Origin: Verrucomicrobia bacterium ADurb.Bin118
GTDB lineage: Bacteria; Verrucomicrobiota; Verrucomicrobiia; Limisphaerales; MWDV01
Direction of reading: 5' to 3'
DNA: 34,552 bases
NCBI GenBank assembly: GCA_002070715.1
Contig: MWDV01000262.1
Location: 1 to 34,552 of the forward strand
A program made the translations under genes and the position numbers. The notes below the pieces were generated by a model, which was not told the DNA's origin, did not search any database, and saw only the letters and a program-made list of their open reading frames with translations. Each line of letters starts with the position of its first letter. The first letter of the stretch is position 1. This document shows positions 9,492 through 16,397 of this stretch, piece by piece.

Positions 9492-9779
9492 ATGCCCTCC
9501 GAGCCGATTGACATTCAAGCCGTGGCCCATTTGGCGCGCGTGGAGCTCACCGCCGAGGAGGCGCGCACACTGGGCGGGCAGCTCAACCGGCTGCTCGATT
9601 ATGTGGCGAAACTGGAGACATTGGACCTGACCGCGGTCGAACCAACGGTCCAGGTTTTTCCTCGGACAAATGTCACCCGCCCCGATGCCGTCGAGCCTTC
9701 GCTGCCGCACGCAGAGGCTTTGCGCAACGCGCCGGTGGCCGCCGGAGGATTGTTTGTGGTGCCGAAAATTGTGGAGTGA
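9492..9779 (+). CDS. gatC: Aspartyl/glutamyl-tRNA(Asn/Gln) amidotransferase subunit C
   Basis: GatC stabilises the GatA amidase on GatB in the transamidation route to Gln-tRNA or Asn-tRNA. The 95-residue protein shows the family features VAHLARVELTAEEARTL near the N-terminus, the helix QLNRLLDYVAKLETLD, the PTVQVFPRTNVTRPD linker and the closing LRNAPVAAGGLFVVPKIVE. It lies four bases after mcsB and is the last gene of the forward run. gatA, usually next in line, is not here because the following gene is on the opposite strand. The 54 bases to that convergent gene contain no clear terminator. Confidence 0.94.
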   Translation: MPSEPIDIQAVAHLARVELTAEEARTLGGQLNRLLDYVAKLETLDLTAVEPTVQVFPRTNVTRPDAVEPSLPHAEALRNAPVAAGGLFVVPKIVE

Positions 9780-9833
9780 TTCCGGGCGGGAGGCGTTTCC
9801 AAAATCTGGCGGGATCAAACGCACCGCATCGTT

Positions 9834-10805
9834 TCAGGAAAGTGAATCAAGAAAACCCAGAATCTTTTCCGTCACTTCTTCGAGGGTGAGTTCAACCATG
9901 CAAATGGGCTGGGGGAAACGGCAATAATCCGAACACGGTTTGTAGGGACAGGGGCGTCCCTCCACCCAGCGGGCGCGGGAATGCAAAGGCGCAAACCATT
10001 CCGGCAACTGAGGACCGAAAATGGTGAACGTGGGCACCCCGCAAAAGGCGGCCAAATGCCCCGGCCCGGAATCATTGCCGACAAACGCCCGCGCTCCGTC
10101 AATCAAGTCCAACAATTCGTTGACCGTGTGCGGCGCCGTGGCGGTCGTTTCGCCCGCCTCCCGCCACCATGCCAATTGATCGGGATCACACGCCACGCAC
10201 ACCGCCTGGCCCGACTGTCGCAACTGCGCCACGATTTGACGGCAGCGTTCCAGAGGCCAGACCCGCACCGGCTGGCCCGCGCCGGTGTGCAACAGCACGT
10301 ATCCCGCTGAACGCGCGGGCGGCACGGGAATATGCTTTCGCTCCGGCATGGCGAAATTTAATTGTGCGCCCACTGTGCGCCAATACTCGTACCGATGCGC
10401 CGTGGGCGCCGGCCGCGTCAGCGGCTGGGTGAGAAAGTATTGACTGCCCATCCGGGGAAACCCAAGCCGCCGCTGCGCCGACACCAACCAAAGCCAGAAA
10501 TGATCCCGGGGATCCCACCGGGCGGACAATCCCACCGTAAACCGTTCGTGCGCCAGTTGGCGGCGCAATCGCCACATCTGCCGCCACGGCCAGCGGACTA
10601 GCCGGTATTTTCCGGTAAACGCCGTCCACGGCGCCACAAACGGCACCACGCGCACCCCGGGCCATAACCGCGTTTGCAGTTCCAAGGCATACGGCTTGGC
10701 CAGCAACGTCACTTCGTAATGCTGCGCCGCGGCCTGCAGGAAAGGCGTGGCGATCACGAGATCCCCCAATCCCCACAGTTCAATCACCAGCAATCGAGGT
10801 TTCAC
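9834..10805 (-). CDS. Glycosyltransferase family 9 (heptosyltransferase-like)
   Basis: Family 9 glycosyltransferases typically add heptose from an ADP-sugar to the lipopolysaccharide core on the cytoplasmic face. The N-terminus LLVIELWGLGDLVIATPFLQ is the family's acceptor-domain signature, and FVGNDSGPGHLAAFCGVP (Asp245) is the donor-domain signature. A cysteine-containing tail, CPYKPCSDYC, lies near the C-terminus. The start is GTG at 10805, where GTGA overlaps the stop of the upstream methyltransferase gene. The frame is open for another 63 codons upstream, but that lies inside the methyltransferase gene. Length is 323 residues. The acceptor and donor sugar are not determinable here. Confidence 0.88.
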   Translation of the reverse strand: MKPRLLVIELWGLGDLVIATPFLQAAAQHYEVTLLAKPYALELQTRLWPGVRVVPFVAPWTAFTGKYRLVRWPWRQMWRLRRQLAHERFTVGLSARWDPRDHFWLWLVSAQRRLGFPRMGSQYFLTQPLTRPAPTAHRYEYWRTVGAQLNFAMPERKHIPVPPARSAGYVLLHTGAGQPVRVWPLERCRQIVAQLRQSGQAVCVACDPDQLAWWREAGETTATAPHTVNELLDLIDGARAFVGNDSGPGHLAAFCGVPTFTIFGPQLPEWFAPLHSRARWVEGRPCPYKPCSDYCRFPQPICMVELTLEEVTEKILGFLDSLS

Positions 10806-11476
10806 CGGTGTCCCTCCTGGATGGGGCGTTGGGCCAGCACATAGGCCGACCAACCAACCCAATGCACCTGCGCCGTGTATTTTTTGCGGCTGGGCGGCAG
10901 GTGACGAAACAGCAGATGCGCGCCGGCAAACAACCAGTTGCGCGAAACTCCGTGCGCCACAATCGCGCATCCCGCCGCGCGCAGTTCTTCGCACAACTCG
11001 CGTTCCGTCACCACGCGCACATGGGTGGGATCATCGTAAAAATTCAGCGTGAAATCGAAGCCGCCGGAACCGGTCCGCAGCCGCGGCAAGGTCAGCGATC
11101 GCGGGTGCGGCGTTTCGAGATAAACCCGGCCCCCCGGTTTCAACACGCGCGCGATTTCGCGTAACAGCCGTTCCACTCCGGTTAAATGTTCCACCACGTG
11201 CATGCAAGTAACGGCATCCATGACGGCGTCGGGCCAGGGCAGCGGATCCCGTTCAAAATCCGCCTGCCGAAAATCACAGTCCCGCGGCCCCTGCTGGAGT
11301 GCCGCCACGCGATCCGCCGCGGCAAAGCGCAGGTCGGGGCGCAATTCCGCCATGTGAGTGAGCGTCTCGCCATCCGAACACCCCAAATCCAGTAACCGCC
11401 CTCCCCGAGGCACTCCCGCCACGAACCGCGCGCGGGTGTCCAACCACGGCCAAGGACGCAGAAACCGCCAGTTCAT
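10802..11476 (-). CDS. Class I SAM-dependent methyltransferase
   Basis: A Rossmann-fold methyltransferase of 224 residues. Motif I is LLDLGCSDGETLTHM. The acidic second motif is AAADRVAALQQG, motif IV lies around DAVTCMHVVEHL, and the post-motif is RVLKPGGRVYLETPHP. This is the Methyltransf_11/UbiE-like pattern with VVEHL that is often seen in polysaccharide-modifying or O-antigen methyltransferases. The start at 11476 (MNWRFLRPWPWL) places motif I at a normal distance; the frame upstream reads into non-conserved sequence. It is GTGA-coupled to a family 9 glycosyltransferase, so a surface glycan is the likely substrate, by inference only. Confidence 0.82.
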   Translation of the reverse strand: MNWRFLRPWPWLDTRARFVAGVPRGGRLLDLGCSDGETLTHMAELRPDLRFAAADRVAALQQGPRDCDFRQADFERDPLPWPDAVMDAVTCMHVVEHLTGVERLLREIARVLKPGGRVYLETPHPRSLTLPRLRTGSGGFDFTLNFYDDPTHVRVVTERELCEELRAAGCAIVAHGVSRNWLFAGAHLLFRHLPPSRKKYTAQVHWVGWSAYVLAQRPIQEGHR

Positions 11477-11550
11477 GCGGAAACAATACCGCCGGCTTGC
11501 ACACTGTGGGGGCGGCGGATGACATCGTAATCGGTTTTCATTTCCACTGA

Positions 11551-13938
11551 TTACGAAGAGGGCCCGTCCATTCCGAACCGCCGCCGCTGCGCCGCCAGCC
11601 ACCCCGTCAATAACGCCCGGCAATTGATCACTTTCTCCATCAAATCCATCGGCACATAGAAATAATGATTCGAGGCTTCAAAACCCAACCGTGAATCAAC
11701 GGATTGCAGCGCGTAGAGCCGGCGGGCCAGCGTGATTTCATCGTGCAACACCCGCTCCAAACGGGCCAGTAGCGGCCGGGCATCCTCGGCTTTATTCACC
11801 GTGGCCAGGGCTTGGCGCGCCATTACAAAACACGCTTGGTTGGCCACACTTTGAAAATGGATTCCGGCCGCCTCGGCCACCCGACATTCCGCCTCAAAGG
11901 CTTGTGCTTGCGGGGCGCTCGTCTGGCCGGTGTTCCTCGCGGCAAAGGCCCGCAATTCCGCCAGCGTTCGTTCGAAACCGGCGGCCACTTTCTCCAACTG
12001 TTCCGCAAAGACGGATGCGGGATAAATACTGCGCCACGCGGGGAGATCGTCATACGGCAAGCCCGTCATGGTCGCGCGGTAACCGGTCGGTTCGGCCCAC
12101 AATAAGTTGGCAGGTCCCACTTGTAAGGGAGCGGAATAAACCACGCCGATATGATACGGAAATTCGCAAAACGCCGCGCTAAAGCCCTGCCACGCTTGGA
12201 CCACGGCATCGGCCAGTTGCGGACCAAAGCGGCGCTGGGCAACCTGATGCATGGCGGCTTCCCCCGAACCACAAGCCAAGGCGCTGGCCGCGACTTCCAA
12301 GTTCGACGACGGATAACCGCCCAAGGTCCAGCCCAACATGACTCCGGAGACCTCGGCCTTGCTCAAGTTCTCCGCATGACGAGCCACGTTGGCCACGGCG
12401 GGAATTGCCGGCACGGCGGACAGTTCCCAAGTGTTTCCGGCCTGGATTTTGGCCAGCGTGTTCAATCCCGCCGCTCGGGCCAGCCGCCAGTGTTCAGTGG
12501 CGCGCGGCCCCGGCCCCACCGCCGAGATGGAATACTCGCCGACTTCGCTGGCCACGCCGCCCCGCTTAATGGGCAGCCGCCATTCGCTGACACTCATCAG
12601 CGACACCTTTTTGGGCAGTTGCCGAATGACGTCGCCGGCCCAGGCATCGTTCCATCCCCAATCCCAAACCAGGAGTTGCGCATCCGATCCCGCCGCTTCG
12701 ATGCCCTCAAAAAACAACCGGTTCACTTCGGCAATAACCGCGGCGGGAGATCGCTGGGCGCATCGTGGACATTGCGCCCCCTGGCCGTGGGACCAGCAAT
12801 TGGTCAAGTTCTCGGAGGCGCTGATGCTAAAGAATCCGCCCAGCTCCGGCACCGCCCGGCAGATGGTGGCCACGCTCTCACGGAGAAACGCCTGCACCTC
12901 CGCCACACTCGTGCAAAGCGTGGCATACTGGCCCTCGGTCACCCCTTTCAGATGCGGGTGACACTCAAAAAATTTCAACGGCTGCGACCGGGGTTCGTTC
13001 AGGTAAAGGAAAACCCGCACGCCGTGCCGCCGGGCCCGCGCCACCAATCGGCGAAGATTCCGCAGCCGAGTAGCGCGCGAACGATCGGGTTCGATTTCCC
13101 AAGGCACCCGCGCCAATTGGGAGAGCATGACCGGCAACCACACGCCGGTTACCCCGGCCTGCGCCAGGCGGGCGAGGTACCCTTCGGGATACGGATCCTC
13201 CGCCGGCGCCAACAAGGGATCGCCATACAAGGCGAAATAGGAATAACAAAAGCGCAGTTCCGACGGGCGGCGGGATGGGGTGCGTTGGGGAGGCGGTTGT
13301 GCCAGCCGGCGCACAAAGCCAAAGAGCGGATCCGGCGTCCGCCCGGCATCCTCGCCAAACGTCTCCCGGACGATTTGGGCAAGCTCCCGCTCGCGTTCAA
13401 GCATGGCGGCATCCGATGGCCGATACCGCAACGGCGCGCATTGCGGCTTGAGGTTGCCCAGTTTGATGAACAAAAAATCGTCTTCGCGAAGCGTTTCCGC
13501 GAGTTGTTCCGGAGACCAATCCAGCAACTCGAGCAGTTGTTCGTAGGGCAGCAAATGCCAGTTGCGTTTGATCACGGTAATGTACGATCGCGCCTGTTGA
13601 CTGCGGGTAATGCGCGGCGGATTGCCCAACCCCATCGCCTGCCCGAGACGCCGCACTTCAGCCGCGCGGGCGCCAATGACCCGCGCCAGACGCGGGATGG
13701 GCACCAACGACCAGTTGCGCCAGACATACGCATGCAACCGATCGGGAAAATGGGCAAAGCAAAGCGGCTCTGGCGCGGAGCCTTTCGGCAGTTCCGCCAC
13801 CGTCATCCCCGCCGCCTTTCCCGCTCGGGCGGAGCGCGGAAGTTTTCCCATGCCCAAGGCCAACCCCGTGGTGGCGAGGGAAGTGTAGGCCAAGAAACGG
13901 CGGCGGGAAACCGGCTTGGGAATTGAATGTGTTCGCAC
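11551..13938 (-). CDS. Tat-exported large protein with a glycoside-hydrolase-like TIM-barrel region, function unknown
   Basis: The 795-residue protein starts at a GTG and opens with a twin-arginine signal: SRRRFLAYTSLATTGLALGM at residues 12-31. It is therefore probably folded before export. After about 230 residues without recognisable signature, a segment reads like an alternating beta/alpha barrel: LAQAGVTGVWLPVMLSQLAR, RRHGVRVFLYLNEP, GGFFSISASEN, AQLLVWDWGWND. Glu376 (SASEN) sits where GH20-like and related clan hydrolases keep catalytic acids. It is followed by a cysteine cluster C-x8-C-x2-C (NCWSHGQGAQCPRC) that could bind metal or form disulfides. The C-terminal 200 residues appear helical. 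The start lies 39 bases after the sialidase-like gene, so the two are likely co-transcribed. No specific glycoside hydrolase family can be assigned. Confidence 0.7.
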   Translation of the reverse strand: MRTHSIPKPVSRRRFLAYTSLATTGLALGMGKLPRSARAGKAAGMTVAELPKGSAPEPLCFAHFPDRLHAYVWRNWSLVPIPRLARVIGARAAEVRRLGQAMGLGNPPRITRSQQARSYITVIKRNWHLLPYEQLLELLDWSPEQLAETLREDDFLFIKLGNLKPQCAPLRYRPSDAAMLERERELAQIVRETFGEDAGRTPDPLFGFVRRLAQPPPQRTPSRRPSELRFCYSYFALYGDPLLAPAEDPYPEGYLARLAQAGVTGVWLPVMLSQLARVPWEIEPDRSRATRLRNLRRLVARARRHGVRVFLYLNEPRSQPLKFFECHPHLKGVTEGQYATLCTSVAEVQAFLRESVATICRAVPELGGFFSISASENLTNCWSHGQGAQCPRCAQRSPAAVIAEVNRLFFEGIEAAGSDAQLLVWDWGWNDAWAGDVIRQLPKKVSLMSVSEWRLPIKRGGVASEVGEYSISAVGPGPRATEHWRLARAAGLNTLAKIQAGNTWELSAVPAIPAVANVARHAENLSKAEVSGVMLGWTLGGYPSSNLEVAASALACGSGEAAMHQVAQRRFGPQLADAVVQAWQGFSAAFCEFPYHIGVVYSAPLQVGPANLLWAEPTGYRATMTGLPYDDLPAWRSIYPASVFAEQLEKVAAGFERTLAELRAFAARNTGQTSAPQAQAFEAECRVAEAAGIHFQSVANQACFVMARQALATVNKAEDARPLLARLERVLHDEITLARRLYALQSVDSRLGFEASNHYFYVPMDLMEKVINCRALLTGWLAAQRRRFGMDGPSS

Positions 13939-13977
13939 GATGGATTCAGGGGTTCGGTGATTTTTGCCGGCTTCTCC

Positions 13978-15108
13978 TCAGGGGGACGGGCTTTCCAACC
14001 AGGCCCGATCAAACCGTCGCACCCGCAAACGGTTGAGGCCGCCCACTTTGGAATCTCCGGCCGAGTAGGCCAGCAACACGGCGTCGTCGGTAAAATGAAT
14101 GGCGGTGTAGCAATACCAGCCGTCGGGATCATCCTCCAACACCCGCCGCCGGGGCCACGTTTTGCCGTTATCGGTGGACAGCGCCGCCACCAACGGCGTG
14201 CGTTTGCGGGGTGGAAAACTGAACTGTCCGGAATGATCATTGAACACCGCCAGCAACGCCGCCGAGTTGGGAAGCCGCTTGATGCTCGCGGGCGACACGG
14301 GGGAGAGCAGCGAAGTCTTGGCGACTGCGGACCAGTTTTTTCCGCCGTTAGTGCTGACGCAGCCAAATTGCGCGCCTTGATCCGTGCGCATCCAACTGAA
14401 CAGATGACCGTCCGCCAGTTCCACCACACCCGGTTCTTGCAGGCCGGTGCGGGTCGCCGCCCCCAACGCCCACCAATCATCCGCCTCCCGCCAGGTTGTC
14501 CCCTCGTCATCCGAGAGAAACCACAGCGTAATGGCCCGCGGGTCGAAGGTGCGGGGACTCCGCGGTTCACTGGTTCGCGACCGATGATACGCCACGGGGG
14601 CGATCAACCGACCGCTTTGGAGTTGGATCACCCGGTCATTGTTCAACACGAAATAACCCGGCGCTTCCCCCACCGGTTTCGGCTCGGACCACGATTCGGC
14701 TTCGTTACGGGAAATCCGCATCACCGCCCGGCAATCCAGCTCACTGTTCTTGACCAGATAAAACAGGGCAAGCCGTCCACTCTGCAACCGGAGCAGGGAA
14801 ACGCTCATGACGTTATTCCCCGCGTTGTTTTCCACCACCGTAACGGGTTCGGCAGACCACGTCCGTCCGGCATCGTCGGAATGCACTTGCACAATCCGCG
14901 CCGGACTGTCATCGCCGCTGCCGCCGTAGAACTGGGTGTAAAGCAACAGGATCCGACCCGACTTGAGGGTGACAAATGCGCCTTCGGAATTCCGGGGCGT
15001 TGCCGCATTGGGCTCTAAATTGAGCACGATCGAATTCCCGGGGGCGGCCATCAGGATTCCTCCGGCCAACGCCAGACCGAGCGTTACCAGGCAACGGAAG
15101 TAGTTCAT
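13978..15108 (-). CDS. Secreted sialidase-like (BNR/Asp-box) protein
   Basis: A six-bladed beta-propeller protein of the exo-alpha-sialidase superfamily. It starts with a signal peptide (MNYFRCLVTLGLALAGGILMA), then a mature region with four Asp boxes: HSDDAGRTWS, LSDDEGTTWR, STNGGKNWSA and STDNGKTWPR. The N-terminal RNSEGAFVTLKSGRILLLYT is typical of bacterial BNR proteins of this type. Length is 376 residues after choosing ATG 15106-15108; an upstream in-frame start at 15141 would add a non-signal leader. Whether it cleaves sialic acid is open, because many Asp-box proteins in environmental bacteria act on other sugars. It precedes the Tat-exported protein by 39 bases. Confidence 0.83.
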   Translation of the reverse strand: MNYFRCLVTLGLALAGGILMAAPGNSIVLNLEPNAATPRNSEGAFVTLKSGRILLLYTQFYGGSGDDSPARIVQVHSDDAGRTWSAEPVTVVENNAGNNVMSVSLLRLQSGRLALFYLVKNSELDCRAVMRISRNEAESWSEPKPVGEAPGYFVLNNDRVIQLQSGRLIAPVAYHRSRTSEPRSPRTFDPRAITLWFLSDDEGTTWREADDWWALGAATRTGLQEPGVVELADGHLFSWMRTDQGAQFGCVSTNGGKNWSAVAKTSLLSPVSPASIKRLPNSAALLAVFNDHSGQFSFPPRKRTPLVAALSTDNGKTWPRRRVLEDDPDGWYCYTAIHFTDDAVLLAYSAGDSKVGGLNRLRVRRFDRAWLESPSP

Positions 15109-15228
15109 GATTGGACAGTCAACACGCCGGTAGCAAACCATGATCAGCGACCACCGTAAAGCCCGCGTGTCATCAACTCCGCCCGCGGACTGCCGGAACT
15201 ATTCGTCGGCTCGCGTTCGTTCCCGACT

Positions 15229-15498
15229 TTAGACGTCGGCTTCGGGAAACCGCTCGCGAATGCGGCGCCGCAAGTGTTGTTCATCCTGGGGTTGGTAACG
15301 GCGGCGATTTATTAATCGCCGTACCGCATCCAACAATTCCAGCCAGTCTTCCAAGGGCGGATTCGTCACAGGTTGCCAGGTATCGAACCGGCGTTCGCGC
15401 GCGTAGAAACGCCATTCGCCGCCGACCAACTGGGCGTACACCTGCAGCTTGTTGCCCTCGGCGGTGATCCGTTTCCAACTAATCTCGGCCTTTGCCAT
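15229..15498 (-). CDS. Small conserved-looking protein of unknown function
   Basis: An 89-residue protein that I do not recognise. It begins MAKAEISWKRITAEGNKLQV, is rich in aromatic residues in the middle (GGEWRFYARERRFDTWQP), and ends in a strongly basic, helix-prone tail with RRLINRRRYQPQDE and RRRIRERFPEADV. There is no signal peptide or membrane segment. It follows ispF by 38 bases on the same strand and is likely transcribed with it. The amino-acid composition is balanced, unlike the arginine/proline-rich shadow frames around it. That is the main reason to accept it as real. Confidence 0.6.
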   Translation of the reverse strand: MAKAEISWKRITAEGNKLQVYAQLVGGEWRFYARERRFDTWQPVTNPPLEDWLELLDAVRRLINRRRYQPQDEQHLRRRIRERFPEADV

Positions 15499-15536
15499 GG
15501 TCGCCGAAAATTTTGTCCGGCCTGACGATCAAGTGT

Positions 15537-16016
15537 TCATTCGGGCAAATCCACACTCGCCACCGCCAGGGCGGCGATGCCCTCCTCACGCCCGACAAAT
15601 CCCATCCCTTCATTGGTGGTGGCCTTGATCCCAATCTGCTTCGGCGTCACGCTCAAGGCGGCGGCAATGTGTTGTTTCATTGCCGCAATGTGCGGATAAA
15701 TCTTGGGTTGCTGGGCAATCACCGTGGCATCCACGTTCACAAGCCGGCCGTTCGCAGCCGCCACCCGGCGGGCCGCCTCTTCCAGAAACACCCGGCTGGA
15801 CGCGTCTTTCCAGCGCGGATCGGTATTCGGAAATAAATGGCCGATGTCCCCCTCGCCCAGCGCGCCCAGGACCGCGTCGCAAATGGCGTGCAACAACACG
15901 TCGGCGTCCGAATGGCCCTCCAGTCCTTTCGGATGAGGTATCTCCACCCCGCCCAAGATGAGTTTCCGCCCCGCAACCAGCGCATGCACGTCGTATCCGA
16001 TCCCGGTGTGAACCAT
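15537..16016 (-). CDS. ispF: 2-C-methyl-D-erythritol 2,4-cyclodiphosphate synthase
   Basis: IspF is the fifth enzyme of the MEP isoprenoid route; it cyclises CDP-methylerythritol 2-phosphate with loss of CMP. The protein is 159 residues, the usual length. The metal ligands are visible in GYDVHAL near the N-terminus and in the GHSDADVLLHAICDAVLGA segment. The core LFPNTDPRWKDASS, the TVIAQQPKI strand and the final NEGMGFVGREEGIAALA are also typical. The start at 16016 gives the standard N-terminus; a promoter-like -10 box lies only six bases upstream, so an earlier in-frame ATG (16094) is unlikely. IspD is not adjacent. Confidence 0.95.
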   Translation of the reverse strand: MVHTGIGYDVHALVAGRKLILGGVEIPHPKGLEGHSDADVLLHAICDAVLGALGEGDIGHLFPNTDPRWKDASSRVFLEEAARRVAAANGRLVNVDATVIAQQPKIYPHIAAMKQHIAAALSVTPKQIGIKATTNEGMGFVGREEGIAALAVASVDLPE

Positions 16017-16022
16017 GAGCGG

Positions 16023-16051
16023 AGTATAACGCGATCTTTCTGGACAACCAA
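16023..16051 (-). promoter_or_regulatory. Likely leaderless sigma70-type promoter of ispF
   Basis: Read on the minus strand, TTGGTT (16051-16046) and TATACT (16028-16023) are separated by 17 bases. The -10 box matches five of six consensus positions. Only six bases (CCGCTC) separate it from the ispF ATG, so transcription would begin at or next to the start codon. Confidence 0.5.
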
Positions 16052-16397
16052 CAGTTTCCTGCGCCAGCCTGCCTCTCCACCACAAAACAACCAACGTGCC
16101 ATTGCCGTTTTCCTGGCGACGATTAACCCCGCGAAGGCAAATCCAACTCTGGTTCGGTTGGCGATCCCCAACCTCTTTAGACGCCAGTCAAAATCACATT
16201 GGCTGGCGCCGCCAAAAAACATTAATCCACTGCGGACACCGGTTGAAAGCCATCTTGCGTGGCGTCATACTCTCCAGTATTGATTAGCGCGTTTAACCGG
16301 CTCGCAATTGCGCCGGGTTGCGGCGTCAACGCGGCGCCGAACCGGAGGCGGCCGGCACGGGCCGCATTCAACAATCGCAGGACGCACTTGGACACCC
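16029..16397. other. Divergent intergenic region between ispF and the antiporter gene
   Basis: About 380 bases separate the two start codons. Besides the ispF promoter I see one stem-loop with arms CGCCAG and CTGGCG around 16182-16210. No convincing open frame is present; the frames crossing it are arginine/proline-rich. The antiporter promoter must lie here but is not obvious. Confidence 0.5.

Noticed and set aside
9426-9824. Minus-strand frame across gatC as an extra gene
   Set aside because: Shadow of gatC; gatC matches its family over its full length.
12151-13926. 591-residue plus-strand frame opposite the Tat-exported protein
   Set aside because: Arginine/glutamine/proline-rich, no motif; the minus-strand frame has a Tat signal and a coherent fold pattern.
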